From NCBI RefSeq assembly GCF_007065885.1, contig NZ_CP041409.1:1721501-1785500 (forward strand): a stretch of DNA of 64,000 nucleotides. The letters run 5' to 3'. Positions 33,970 to 45,552 of the stretch are shown in pieces. The translations under genes and the position numbers were made by a program. This DNA is from Altererythrobacter sp. TH136. GTDB taxonomy: Bacteria; Pseudomonadota; Alphaproteobacteria; Sphingomonadales; Sphingomonadaceae. Each line of letters starts with the position of its first letter. Positions within the stretch are counted from its first letter, which is position 1. Under the pieces are notes generated by a model. It did not search any database and was not told where the DNA came from. It worked only from the letters and a program-made list of their open reading frames with translations.

Positions 33970-34488
33970 ATGCACACCGCCGAAACGCTTCTCACCACGT
34001 ACGACAACATGCTCGGCTCGCTCGACGGGTGGCTGGGCAAAGCGGCCGACCACGGGGGCGATGCGCTGTTGGAGCGCCGGCTGACCGACGACATGTTTCC
34101 GTTGTCGCGCCAGGTCCGGTTCTGCTGCAATCTGCCTGGCGAGACGATGGCCGGCGCCGCGGGCGTGGCCTATTCTTCCAGCGACATCGACGACGAGACT
34201 CTGACCGCCGCGCGGGAGCGGATCGCCGCGACCCGCGCGCTGATTCAGGGCTGGCGCAAGACCCCTTTCGGCGGGGACGATGCGGCGGTCGAGCTGAGCC
34301 TCGCCAACGGCATGACATTCGATCTCGATACCGCCGGCTACGTGCGCGATTGGGCGCTGCCGCAGTTCTATTTTCACCTGATGACCGCCTATGCGATCCT
34401 GCGCACCGCCGGGGTGCCGCTGGGTAAGGCGGACTACGTCGGCTACATGTTCAGGTACCTGCGCCAGCCCCCCGCCAGCGCCAGCTAA
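33970..34488 (+). CDS. DUF1993 family protein
   Basis: A 172-residue protein of the DUF1993 family. The segment LLERRLTDDMFPLSRQVRFC (about residues 30-49) is typical, followed by a helix with TAARERIAATRALI and a C-terminal FYFHLMTAYAILRTAGVPLG. The fold is a four-helix bundle related to DinB, commonly cytoplasmic and of unknown function. The ATG at 33970 follows the ligase stop by 20 bp, so co-transcription is likely and a stress role is possible by context. An upstream extension of the frame runs through the ligase gene out of phase and is spurious. Confidence 0.85.
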   Translation: MHTAETLLTTYDNMLGSLDGWLGKAADHGGDALLERRLTDDMFPLSRQVRFCCNLPGETMAGAAGVAYSSSDIDDETLTAARERIAATRALIQGWRKTPFGGDDAAVELSLANGMTFDLDTAGYVRDWALPQFYFHLMTAYAILRTAGVPLGKADYVGYMFRYLRQPPASAS

Positions 34489-34494
34489 GTCGCG

Positions 34495-35057
34495 CTACGC
34501 AACATCCGCCAGAATCGCCGCGGCGTGGGCGCGGCCGTTCTCGACATAGTGCGCGACGCCCATGCGCATGCCGGCGATAGCCATGTCATCGAGGTCGCGC
34601 ATCTTGCGCGCGGGGCGCCCGCCCCACAGCTCGCGCGGGGCCATCACCTTACCTTCGGTCAGCATCGCTCCCGCCGCGAGCATCGCGTCGGATGCGATCA
34701 CCGCCTTGTTCATCGCGATCGCGCCCAGGCCGACGAATCCGCGATCCTCGACCCGGCAGCCGTGCAGCATCACCAGGTGCCCCACCAGCACATCGTCGCC
34801 AATGATCAGCGGACTGCCCTCGGGATCGCCCGGCCGCTCGGGATCGCAGTGCAGGATGCTGCCGTCCTGGATGTTGGTCCGCGCGCCGATCACGATGCGG
34901 CTGACATCCGCGCGCAGGACGCAGTTGTACCACACGCTGGAATCGGGCCCGATCGTCACGTCCCCGATGATCGTCACGCCGGGGGCGATGAAGGCGCTGT
35001 CGTCGATCCGGGGGCTCTTGCCGTGGATCGAGATGAGGCGGACACCGGGGCGGTCGA

Positions 35058-35076
<19 letters not shown>
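34495..35076 (-). CDS. Gamma carbonic anhydrase family protein
   Basis: A 193-residue left-handed beta-helix protein with hexapeptide repeats (for example FIAPGVTIIGDVTIGPDSSV, ADVSRIVIGARTNIQDGSIL). The three metal-ligand histidines of gamma carbonic anhydrases are visible, one after GSILHCD and two in VGHLVMLHGC. These proteins either hydrate CO2 or serve as inactive trimeric scaffolds. The ATG at 35076 lies within the GNAT gene (19-bp overlap), so the two are translated from one message. Confidence 0.9.
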
Positions 35077-38252
<3,176 letters not shown>

Positions 38253-38403
38253 CCGCGCCCTCCATCATCGCAGCGAAGCCAGCGCTCGCCGCGTCCCGGC
38301 CGGTTTCCTGCCCGAACGAAGTTAACAGCCGCCTAATCCGGTCGGTTCGGCGGGTCGCCAAGCGCGGTTGCGGCAGGCGGACTGCGGTGCCACATTGCCG
38401 GGC

Positions 38404-40893
38404 GTGACGATCAAGGCGGTCCTCGGGCCCACCAACACCGGCAAGACCCACCTCGCCATCGAGCGGATGTGCGGCCATTCATCGGGCGCGATCGGCTTTC
38501 CGCTGCGCCTGCTGGCGCGCGAGGTGTACGACCGGGTGGTTCGGATCAAGGGCGAGAAATCGGTCGCGCTGATCACCGGCGAAGAGCGGATCGAGCCCAG
38601 GGACGCGCGTTATTTTTGCTGCACGGCGGAAGCGATGCCGCGGCTGGGCGGCGGGCACGCGTTCGTGGCGCTGGACGAAGCGCAGCTGTCGGCCGACCGC
38701 GAGCGGGGCCACGTGTTCACCGACCGATTGCTCAACGCGCGGGGCCGCGAGGAGACGATGCTGCTCGGCTCCTCCACGCTCGAACCGATGATCAAGGCGC
38801 TGATCCCCAAGGCCGAGATCGTCACGCGCCCACGGTTTTCCACGCTGACCTATGCCGGCGCGCGCAAGCTGTCGCGCCTGCCGCCGCGCAGCGCGATCGT
38901 CGCGTTCTCGACCGAGCAGGTTTACGCGATGGCCGAGATGCTGCGCCGCTTTCGCGGCGGCGCGGCGGTGGTGATGGGCGGCCTCAGCCCCGAAACCCGC
39001 AACCGGCAGGTCGCGCTGTTCCAGTCGGGCGAGGTCGATTACATCGTCGCCACCGACGCGATCGGCATGGGCCTCAACCTCGATGTCACGCACGTGGCCT
39101 TTGCCGGCCTCAGCAAGTTCGACGGGGTGCGCCAGCGGCGGCTGACCCCGGCGGAAATGGCGCAGATCGCCGGGCGCGCCGGGCGGCACCAGCAGGACGG
39201 CAGCTTCGGCACGCTGTCGGGCTCCGGCACGCGCGAAGGCGGGCCCGAGTTCACTGACGAGGAAGTCTATGCGATCGAGGAGCACCGCTTCGCCCCGCTG
39301 ACCTCGCTCTACTGGCGCGAGGCGGAGCCGCGGTTCGACACCGTCGCCACCCTGATCGCTGATCTCGAATCGCCGCCGCCCGAACCCGGATTGGCGCGGG
39401 CGCCCGAAGCGGTCGATCTTGCCGTGCTCAAGCGGCTGGCGGAAGATCGGGCGATCGCGGACGTGCGCGGGCACGGGATGGTGCGCCGCCTGTGGGAGGC
39501 GGCCAGCCTGCCCGACTTTCGCCAGAGCGGGCCGGACACCCATGCGCGCTTCGTCGCGCGGCTGTGGCAGGACCTGCGGCAGGGCCATCTGGGCGCGGAC
39601 TATGTCGCGGCGCGGATCGCCGAACTCGACCGGCCACAGGGCGATATCGACACCTTGCAGGGGCGGATCGCCGCCATCCGCAGCTGGGCTTATATCGCAC
39701 AGCGCCCCGATTGGGTGCTGGCGCGCGACGAGATGGCGGCCCGCGCCCGCGCGGTCGAGGCCCGGCTGTCCGATGCGCTCCACGCGCGGCTGACCGAGCG
39801 GTTCGTCAACCGGAGGACCACGATCCTGATGAAAAGCATCGGCACCGACGCCGCCCTGTTGCCCGTCGCCCTCGGCGAAGGTGACGTCGTGACGGTGGAG
39901 GACGAGCCGATCGGCCATCTGGAGGCGTTTCGGTTCGTGGTCGATCACCAGGCGAACCACGCTGACCGGCGGATGCTGCTGGCCGCCGCCGAGAAAGCGC
40001 TGCCGCGATTGCTGGGGGAGCGCGCGCGGAGTCTCGCGGCCGATCCGTCTGCGCTGGAATTGGCCCAGGGCGAAATCCGCTGGCAGGGAAAGCCGCTGGC
40101 GCACCTCGGTTCTGGCCCTTCCGCCACCCGGCCACGGATCGTGCCGTCGCGCGATCTCGCCATCGTGCCCGACACAGACCGGCAGGCGCTGCTGACGGCT
40201 GTCGAGCGCTGGTTGGCCGCGCGACTGTCGCCTCTCGCCCCGCTGACCGGGCTGGAGGCGGCGACCCGCGACCCTGGTGTCGGCAGCGAAGCGCGCGCAC
40301 TGCTGCTGGCGCTGGTGGGCGGTCACGGTGCGATCCCGCGCGATCGGGCCGGGACCGAGCATCTGCCGCGCGAAGCGCGCCCGTTGCTGCGCCGCCTTGG
40401 CGTCACATTCGGCGCGCTCGACGTGTTCGCGCCTGCCCTGCTCAAGCCCGCGGCACGGCGGGCGCTTCACGCGACCGGGATCGACCGCCGACCTGTGGCG
40501 GGCGAGATGCCGCCGGTGTTGGCCGCAAGCCGGCAGCTGCCTGCCGGTTACCGCCCGGCAGGGGACCAAGCGGTGCGGGTCGATGTCGCCGAAAAGCTGG
40601 TGCGCGCCGCTCACGATGCGCGGGTGAAGGCGGGGCGCGCGCGCCACTTCACGCTCGATCCGGCGCTCGCCACCTCGACCGGGCTCAAGCCGCACAGCTG
40701 GGCGCGCTTGCTCGGCGCCGCAGGGTTCAAGGTGCAGCGTTCGCGTGCCCTGGCGCAGGGTGCGTTCGGCCCGCCGGCGCCCGATAGATGGACCTGGCGT
40801 CCGGCGCGGCCCGCTCCTCCCGCGCCCTCCCCCGCCGCCGCCGCGCGTCAGGGCAATGCGTTTGCCGCGCTGGCGGATCTCGTGCGGCCTTGA
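38404..40893 (+). CDS. Suv3-like DEAD/DEAH-type helicase
   Basis: An 829-residue SF2 helicase resembling mitochondrial Suv3. Walker A is VLGPTNTGKTHLA (about residues 5-17), Walker B is DEAQ in FVALDEAQLSADRE, and the second RecA domain has IVATDAIGMGLNLD and the motif VI region QIAGRAGRHQQDG. The long C-terminal half has no recognised domain beyond the Suv3-type helical region. Suv3 unwinds RNA in partnership with an exoribonuclease. An S4 RNA-binding protein follows, which fits RNA metabolism. The GTG at 38404 is used; a TTG at 38368 would add 12 residues. Confidence 0.85.
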   Translation: MTIKAVLGPTNTGKTHLAIERMCGHSSGAIGFPLRLLAREVYDRVVRIKGEKSVALITGEERIEPRDARYFCCTAEAMPRLGGGHAFVALDEAQLSADRERGHVFTDRLLNARGREETMLLGSSTLEPMIKALIPKAEIVTRPRFSTLTYAGARKLSRLPPRSAIVAFSTEQVYAMAEMLRRFRGGAAVVMGGLSPETRNRQVALFQSGEVDYIVATDAIGMGLNLDVTHVAFAGLSKFDGVRQRRLTPAEMAQIAGRAGRHQQDGSFGTLSGSGTREGGPEFTDEEVYAIEEHRFAPLTSLYWREAEPRFDTVATLIADLESPPPEPGLARAPEAVDLAVLKRLAEDRAIADVRGHGMVRRLWEAASLPDFRQSGPDTHARFVARLWQDLRQGHLGADYVAARIAELDRPQGDIDTLQGRIAAIRSWAYIAQRPDWVLARDEMAARARAVEARLSDALHARLTERFVNRRTTILMKSIGTDAALLPVALGEGDVVTVEDEPIGHLEAFRFVVDHQANHADRRMLLAAAEKALPRLLGERARSLAADPSALELAQGEIRWQGKPLAHLGSGPSATRPRIVPSRDLAIVPDTDRQALLTAVERWLAARLSPLAPLTGLEAATRDPGVGSEARALLLALVGGHGAIPRDRAGTEHLPREARPLLRRLGVTFGALDVFAPALLKPAARRALHATGIDRRPVAGEMPPVLAASRQLPAGYRPAGDQAVRVDVAEKLVRAAHDARVKAGRARHFTLDPALATSTGLKPHSWARLLGAAGFKVQRSRALAQGAFGPPAPDRWTWRPARPAPPAPSPAAAARQGNAFAALADLVRP

Positions 40894-40906
40894 GCGCGGG
40901 CCGCGA

Positions 40907-41218
40907 ATGAGGATCGACAAGCTGCTGTGGCAGTTGCGCTTCACCAAGACCCGCGGCCTTGCCCAGGCGCTCGTTCTGCAAGGCCATGTCAGGCGCAACG
41001 GCGCGCGCGTCCTGCGCGCCAGCCAGGATGTGGTGCAAGGCGATACGCTGACGCTGCCGCTGCCCGGCGGGGTGCGGGTGATCGAACTGCTCGCCTTGCC
41101 GGCACGGCGCGGTCCGCCCGCCGAAGCGCAAGCCTGCTACCGCGCGCTTGACCCGAACGCGATTCCCGCCATAGCACCCGCAGAACCGACAACGCCTGGA
41201 AGGGGCCCGCCGCAATGA
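40907..41218 (+). CDS. S4 domain RNA-binding protein (Hsp15-like)
   Basis: A 103-residue protein starting [19 protein letters not shown], the S4 fold that binds structured RNA (residues 1-60, with [10 protein letters not shown] and VVQGDTLTL). Short S4 proteins of this type resemble Hsp15/RluA-like ribosome rescue factors that recycle 50S subunits carrying nascent chains. It starts 13 bp after the helicase stop and its stop overlaps the ferredoxin start by 4 bp. The combination helicase-S4-fdxA-carD recurs in alphaproteobacteria. Confidence 0.88.
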   Translation: MRIDKLLWQLRFTKTRGLAQALVLQGHVRRNGARVLRASQDVVQGDTLTLPLPGGVRVIELLALPARRGPPAEAQACYRALDPNAIPAIAPAEPTTPGRGPPQ

Positions 41219-41553
41219 CCTACGTCGTCACCGACGCATGCATCAAGTGCAAGTACACCGACTGCGTCGAGGTCTGCCCGGTCGACTGCTTCTATGAAGG
41301 CGAGAACATGCTCGTCATCAACCCCAGCGAATGCATCGACTGCGGCGTGTGCGAGCCCGAATGTCCGGCCGAAGCGATCCTGCCCGATACCGAGGACAAC
41401 CTCGAGCAGTGGCTGGAGCTCAACACCAAGCTGTCCGCCGAATGGCCCAACATCACCCAGAAGAAGGACCCGCCGGCGGACGCCGACGAGCATAAGGGCG
41501 AAGAGGGCAAGTACGAGAAGTTCTTCTCTCCGGAACCCGGCGAGGGCGATTGA
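41215..41553 (+). CDS. fdxA: 7Fe ferredoxin FdxA
   Basis: A 112-residue ferredoxin with two cluster-binding motifs: [17 protein letters not shown] near the N-terminus (one [3Fe-4S] and one [4Fe-4S] site) and [12 protein letters not shown] around residues 40-51. The C-terminal region ([16 protein letters not shown] and the acidic tail) is typical of the FdxA family in alphaproteobacteria, which transfers electrons in the cytoplasm. The start overlaps the S4 gene stop (ATGA). Confidence 0.95.
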   Translation: MTYVVTDACIKCKYTDCVEVCPVDCFYEGENMLVINPSECIDCGVCEPECPAEAILPDTEDNLEQWLELNTKLSAEWPNITQKKDPPADADEHKGEEGKYEKFFSPEPGEGD

Positions 41554-41588
41554 TCGCCCCGGTTTGACCGGTTCCGCCCGGCACCGCG

Positions 41589-41607
41589 CCCCGGATGCTG
41601 CCCGGGG
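41589..41607 (+). terminator. Possible weak terminator after fdxA
   Basis: CCCCGG (41589-41594) and CCGGGG (41602-41607) form a 6-bp stem with a 7-base loop, followed by TGGAAATTTT. The T-run is short and offset, so termination would be partial. It lies 36 bp after the fdxA stop and just upstream of the carD promoter. Confidence 0.35.
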
Positions 41608-41632
41608 TGGAAATTTTCGTGCGGCCGTGCTA

Positions 41633-41638
41633 TATAAT
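41633..41638 (+). promoter_or_regulatory. carD: Candidate -10 element of the carD promoter
   Basis: A perfect TATAAT (41633-41638) in GTGCTATATAATCC, in the 247-bp gap between fdxA and carD. A -35 hexamer is poorly conserved: about 17 bp upstream lies only AAATTTTCG. A start near 41645 would give a leader of about 156 bases. This is the closest match to a sigma-70 -10 consensus that I noticed in the window. Confidence 0.55.
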
Positions 41639-41688
41639 CCGTCAAGCACGCCGGGGCTGGATTCCCGGCGGTGATGCTTACAGTCAGG

Positions 41689-41759
41689 AAGGCACGCCGC
41701 ACTCTCGAAATGACAGGGCTTCGGACGACCGCGTGAGTGCGCGGTCGATGGAGTGCCTT
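41689..41759 (+). ncRNA. Structured 5' leader of carD (possible regulatory RNA)
   Basis: Within the predicted ~156-base leader, GACCGCG (41727-41733) and CGCGGTC (41740-41746) form a perfect 7-bp stem with a 6-base loop, and AAGGCAC (41689-41695) can pair with GTGCCTT (41753-41759) to enclose it. The nested pairing suggests a folded leader or a small RNA. No known Rfam class is recognised, and the label ncRNA is provisional. Confidence 0.35.
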
Positions 41760-41800
41760 GGACGTTTCGCCGCCGGCCTGCCCGCACGAAAGGATACTTG

Positions 41801-42337
41801 ATGGCTAGTCAGGCCCCCACCGCTTTCGACGTCGGCGACTATGTAGTCTATCCCAAGCACGGCGTGGGCCGGGTGGTCGAGCTGCAGAGCGAGGAAATCG
41901 CCGGCATGAAGCTCGACCTCTATGTGCTGCGCTTCGAGAAGGAACGGATGACCCTTCGCGTGCCGATGAACAAGATCGAATCGATCGGCATGCGCAAGCT
42001 GTCGAGCGACAAGACCCTGAAGGAAGCGATGGAAACCCTGAAGGGCAAGCCCAAGGTCAAGCGCACGATGTGGAGCCGCCGGGCGCAGGAATACGAAGCC
42101 AAGATCAATTCGGGCGACCTGGTCTCGATCGCCGAGGTGACCCGCGACCTGTTCCGCCCCGAAGACCAGCCCGAACAGAGCTATTCGGAACGCCAGATTT
42201 TCGAAGCCGCCTCCAGCCGGCTCGCGCGCGAGCTTGCCGCGATGGAGAAGACCGACGAGCCCGCCGCGCTCAACAAAATCCTCGACGTGCTGCGCGAACA
42301 CGCGCCCAAGTACTACGAGACCGCCGAAGAGGCCTGA
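41801..42337 (+). CDS. carD: CarD family transcriptional regulator
   Basis: A 178-residue CarD/CdnL protein. The N-terminal RNA-polymerase-interacting domain has FDVGDYVVYPKHGVGRV (about residues 9-25), and the C-terminal DNA-binding helical domain contains TMWSRRAQEYEAKINSGD, including the conserved Trp that wedges into the promoter bubble. CarD stabilises open complexes, notably at rRNA promoters. The ATG at 41801 follows AAAGGA. A strong intrinsic terminator ends the transcript. Confidence 0.95.
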   Translation: MASQAPTAFDVGDYVVYPKHGVGRVVELQSEEIAGMKLDLYVLRFEKERMTLRVPMNKIESIGMRKLSSDKTLKEAMETLKGKPKVKRTMWSRRAQEYEAKINSGDLVSIAEVTRDLFRPEDQPEQSYSERQIFEAASSRLARELAAMEKTDEPAALNKILDVLREHAPKYYETAEEA

Positions 42338-42354
42338 CCACTCAGCCGCTCCGC

Positions 42355-42390
42355 AAAAAGGCCGCTCCCCGCCGGGCAGCGGCCTTTTTT
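42355..42390 (+). terminator. Strong Rho-independent terminator after carD
   Basis: AAAAAGGCCGCT (42355-42366) pairs with AGCGGCCTTTTTT (42378-42390); the GC core GGCCGCT/AGCGGCC is exact, the loop has 11 bases and the T-run has six. Its A-run upstream allows function on both strands, but only rightward transcription is expected here. It lies 18 bp after the carD stop. Confidence 0.92.
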
Positions 42391-42485
42391 GCGCCTATCT
42401 CCGAACCGATTACATTTGTCGACGAACTTCTTGGACCGCGCGAACGTCGCACGATAGGATCGCGTGACTTACCAAGGAGATTGTC

Positions 42486-43220
42486 ATGCGCCCGTTCGTC
42501 GCAGTTTCCGTCGCCGCGCTCAGCGTCGCTGCACTCAACGTCGCCGGTCCTGCTGCCGCCGATCGTCAGAACAATCCGCTGGACGACGGACGCCCGCTCG
42601 CACGCGAATGGGTCGAAACCGGGGAATTCGCCGGGCTGAGCGCGCTTGGTCCCGATCACGTCCGCTTTTCCACGGGTACCCAGTGGCAGGTGCGTGCCGA
42701 GGGTGATCCGCGCACGCTTGACCGGCTACGGTTCGTCGTCAGGCAGGACAGCCTGCTGGTGGGCCGCCGTTCGGGCGATGATAGCAAGCTTCCGGCTGCG
42801 ACCATTCACGTCACCGCACCAGCGATCCGCGCTGCCACGCTCGCCGGGTCAGGGACCCTGAACGTCGACCGCCTGAGCGGGGCCGCGGTTTCAGCGACAG
42901 TAGCGGGCGCGGGCGACCTGACGGTCGGCGCGGTCACGACAAAGGCGCTGACCGGCACCGTCGCCGGCTCGGGCAATCTGCGAATCGCGGGCCGCGCCGA
43001 GCGCGCCAACCTGACCGTCGCCGGCAGCGGGCGCGTCCATGGCAGAGCCCTCCACGCCGACCGCGTGAGCTCGACCGTCGCCGGCTCAGGCGGAGTGGCG
43101 GTTCATTCGGATGGAACGGTCGCGGCGCAGATCAGCGGCAGCGGCGATGTCGCGGTGGCCGGCCGCGCCGCCTGCCGCCAGAGCCGGATCGGCTCGGGGA
43201 AACTGCGCTGCGGAGGCTGA
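42486..43220 (+). CDS. GIN domain-containing (DUF2807) exported protein
   Basis: A 244-residue protein with a Sec signal (residues 1-25, AAALNVAGPAAA) and a repetitive right-handed beta-solenoid of the putative auto-transporter adhesin / head-GIN domain (DUF2807). Rungs carry recurring SATVAGAGDLTV, TGTVAGSGNLRI, NLTVAGSGRVHG and QISGSGDVAVAG motifs, about one every 18-20 residues. The C-terminus carries two Cys (AACRQS, GKLRCGG). The family is envelope-associated and of unknown function. A paralogue follows 134 bp downstream. RBS AAGGAG precedes the ATG. Confidence 0.85.
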   Translation: MRPFVAVSVAALSVAALNVAGPAAADRQNNPLDDGRPLAREWVETGEFAGLSALGPDHVRFSTGTQWQVRAEGDPRTLDRLRFVVRQDSLLVGRRSGDDSKLPAATIHVTAPAIRAATLAGSGTLNVDRLSGAAVSATVAGAGDLTVGAVTTKALTGTVAGSGNLRIAGRAERANLTVAGSGRVHGRALHADRVSSTVAGSGGVAVHSDGTVAAQISGSGDVAVAGRAACRQSRIGSGKLRCGG

Positions 43221-43354
43221 TCGACCAACATCCTTGCAGGATCGACGGACGCCCGCCGCGGACCCCGGCCCAAGCCCGCTACCGATTGCGCCGATTTGCT
43301 TGCTGTATTACATCGGCAACACGGACTGGATCATATCGCAAGGATCAATTGGTC

Positions 43355-44167
43355 ATGCTGCACAAGATACTGAAGACCGCCGCTCCGGTTCTGGCGCTGG
43401 CTCTCGTCGCCGGCCTGGCTGGTTGCAACGGCAAGATCTCGGTCAACGGGAACGAGGGCGTTCCGCTGTCGGAACTGGACCTGACCGGCAACGCGCCGAC
43501 CGAACTGGTGCTCGCTGGCCCTGACACGGTGATCGTCACCAAGGGCGACAAACTGTCCATCGATGTAGAGGGCGACGCCGAGGTGTCCGGCGCCATGCGG
43601 TTCACCCTCGACGACGAAGCGCTCGGGATCATGCGCGAGAACGGCTGGGAAGGGCCGGGCAAGGCAATCGTGCGGGTCACCCTTCCGCAGTTGTCCAAGC
43701 TGACCCTCGCGGGTTCGGGCACGGTGGAGGCCGACAGTGTCACCGGCGCGACCGAACTGGTGGTCGCGGGCAGCGGTACCGCGCGGGTTACCGGGGTGGA
43801 CGCCGACAAGCTGGAGGTGACCATCGCCGGATCGGGCACCCTTGATGCCGCGGGCCGCGCCCGGTCGCTTGACTTGACCGTCGCGGGATCCGGCACTGCC
43901 CGGATGGCCGGGCTCAAGGTCGACAAGGCCGAGGTGACCATTGCCGGCTCGGGCGATGCCAGCTTCGCTTCCGACGGGACGGTTGATGCCACAGTCATGG
44001 GATCGGGCAACGTGACGGTGACGGGCCGGGCCAAGTGCACCATCCAGTCGATGGGATCGGGCAAGCTGCACTGCCAGGCTGAGGGCGCCGCGGACGCCGC
44101 GCCTTCCCCGGCCGCTCAGGCGACTGAGGCAGGCGGCGCCAGCCAGCCGGATGCGCCCGCCGCTTAA
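43355..44167 (+). CDS. GIN domain-containing (DUF2807) lipoprotein
   Basis: A 270-residue lipoprotein with lipobox LAGC (Cys24) after a Sec-type hydrophobic stretch (VLALALVAGLAGCN). The core is a second DUF2807 beta-solenoid with rungs LTLAGSGTVEADS, LVVAGSGTARVTG, VTIAGSGTLDAAG, LTVAGSGTARMAG and VTIAGSGDASFAS, each about 18-20 residues. An Ala/Pro-rich tail follows the solenoid. The repeat wording is close to the upstream gene, so the two are tandem paralogues, one soluble periplasmic and one lipid-anchored. The start at 43355 (RBS AAGGAT) is used. An extension upstream to 43286 puts 23 residues before the signal and is rejected. Confidence 0.85.
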   Translation: MLHKILKTAAPVLALALVAGLAGCNGKISVNGNEGVPLSELDLTGNAPTELVLAGPDTVIVTKGDKLSIDVEGDAEVSGAMRFTLDDEALGIMRENGWEGPGKAIVRVTLPQLSKLTLAGSGTVEADSVTGATELVVAGSGTARVTGVDADKLEVTIAGSGTLDAAGRARSLDLTVAGSGTARMAGLKVDKAEVTIAGSGDASFASDGTVDATVMGSGNVTVTGRAKCTIQSMGSGKLHCQAEGAADAAPSPAAQATEAGGASQPDAPAA

Positions 44168-44225
44168 TTCATCGCGCTGCAACGCCGCGACCGCTAAAGG
44201 ACCGCGCAACGAAAGGGAATTTTCG

Positions 44226-44567
44226 ATGCGCGGTCCTCGTCTTGCCCTGCTGGCGGTTGCGCCGCTCGCGCTGTCCGGTTGTCTTGCCAAGACCGCCTTC
44301 AATGTCGCCACCGCCCCGGTGCGCGTGGCATCGAAGGCCGTCGATCTCGCCACCACCAGCCAGGCGGAGGCCGATCAGAAGCGCGGGCGCGAAATCCGCC
44401 AGCGTGAGGAGCGCCTCGGCAAACTGCAGCGCACTTACGAAAGGCAGCTCAAGGAGTGTCACGACGGCAAGCGCGCGGCTTGCAGTAATGCGCAAGTCAC
44501 TTATGCGGAAATCCAGCTGCTGATGCCGTCGGTGCCCGCCGAACCCGAAGATCCGCGCCGCCGCTAG
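44226..44567 (+). CDS. Small lipoprotein, function unknown
   Basis: A 113-residue lipoprotein with the lipobox LSGC (Cys19) after a hydrophobic core (LALLAVAPLALSGC). The mature part has an amphipathic helix and a charged helix RQREERLGKLQRTYERQLKE followed by two Cys (KECHDGKRAACSN). No family is recognised, although similar small lipoproteins are common in Sphingomonadales. It begins 58 bp after the GIN lipoprotein gene, with RBS GAAAGGGAA. The stop overlaps the convergent tsaC stop by 4 bp. It may be co-transcribed with the GIN pair. Confidence 0.7.
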   Translation: MRGPRLALLAVAPLALSGCLAKTAFNVATAPVRVASKAVDLATTSQAEADQKRGREIRQREERLGKLQRTYERQLKECHDGKRAACSNAQVTYAEIQLLMPSVPAEPEDPRRR

Positions 44568-45502
44568 GCCGCGGCGCGCCGCAACCGATCGTTGATCGCC
44601 GCGCCGATGCCGCTTTCCGGCACCGGTGCGACCGCCACGCGCGGCTCACCCGACGCAGCCGCGAGGTGAAGGCAGGCGTAGAGCCGCGCCGCCGCTTCGG
44701 CCGGATCGCCGGTGGCCGACAGGCTGCAGTCCCCCGTCACCGTCCCGAACCCGATCAGGAATTCGCCGGGATCGGCGGCGGTCGCGTTCAACCGCACCGG
44801 CTTGCCGGGAGAATAATGCTGCGCGAGCTGCCCCGGCGCCTCCACCCGCGCGGTGGTCACCTCGAGCGGCGCGCCCAGCAGCGCGATCAGTTCGCGTTCG
44901 GCGACCGGACCCGCGCGCAGCAGCTGCCACCCCACCGCCCGCACCGCCACGATGGTTGATTCCAGCCCCCGCCCGCATGGTCCGCCATCGAGCACCGCAT
45001 CGATCCGCCTGTCCAACGTCGCCCGCACGTGATCTGCAGTAGTGGGGCTGACCGTCCCGCTACGATTGGCGGATGGCGCGGCAACCGGCACCCTACTGCG
45101 CTGGAGCACCGCTTGCATGATCGGATGCGCCGGACACCGCAACGCGATCGTGGGAAGGCCGGCGGTGACCGCCGCGGTGACCGCAGGTTCGGCCCGCAAC
45201 GGCAGCACGAGCGTGAGCGGGCCGGGCCAGAACCGCTCGGCCAGCATCCGCGCACGGGGATCGAACTCCGCCAGCGCCTCGGCCGCCGCCAGATCCGGCA
45301 CATGCACGATCAAGGGATTGAAATCGGGCCGCTCCTTGGCGCGATAGATCGCCGCCACCGCTTCCGTACTGTCGGCGCGCGCAGCCAGGCCATAGACCGT
45401 CTCGGTCGGCAGCGCGACGAGTCCGCCCGCTGCAAGCAGCTCAGCCGCCCGCGCGATTCCCGTGTCGTCCGCGTGCAGCCGCTCGGTGTGCTTGTCGCCC
45501 AT
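44564..45502 (-). CDS. tsaC: L-threonylcarbamoyladenylate synthase (TsaC/Sua5)
   Basis: A 312-residue enzyme making threonylcarbamoyl-AMP for the t6A37 modification of ANN-decoding tRNAs. The YrdC domain (about residues 18-205) includes PTETVYGLAARADS, the substrate-binding KERPDFNPLIVHV and SANRSGTVSPTTADHV. A C-terminal Sua5-type domain follows, giving the long form of the family. It is divergent from the acyl-CoA dehydrogenase gene with only about 50 bp between starts. Confidence 0.92.
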   Translation of the reverse strand: MGDKHTERLHADDTGIARAAELLAAGGLVALPTETVYGLAARADSTEAVAAIYRAKERPDFNPLIVHVPDLAAAEALAEFDPRARMLAERFWPGPLTLVLPLRAEPAVTAAVTAGLPTIALRCPAHPIMQAVLQRSRVPVAAPSANRSGTVSPTTADHVRATLDRRIDAVLDGGPCGRGLESTIVAVRAVGWQLLRAGPVAERELIALLGAPLEVTTARVEAPGQLAQHYSPGKPVRLNATAADPGEFLIGFGTVTGDCSLSATGDPAEAAARLYACLHLAAASGEPRVAVAPVPESGIGAAINDRLRRAAA

Positions 45503-45552
45503 CGCCCCGCGCTATAAGCGCAGTCGACTATTCGCCCAAGGAGAACCGCCCC

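Noticed and set aside
32563-34488. A 641-codon frame spanning the ligase gene out of phase and continuing into the DUF1993 protein, suggesting a fusion.
   Set aside because: Only the last 172 codons (from 33970) are protein-like. The upstream part is the ligase gene read in another frame, and a normal ATG starts the DUF1993 protein.
38316-38334. A TTAA...TAAT arrangement between the divergent M23 and helicase genes resembling a CtrA site.
   Set aside because: The spacing is eight rather than seven bases and the second half is TAAT, so it fails the consensus.
38479-40998. An 839-codon leftward open frame opposite the Suv3-like helicase.
   Set aside because: Fully antisense to a gene with intact helicase motifs; its translation has no family features.
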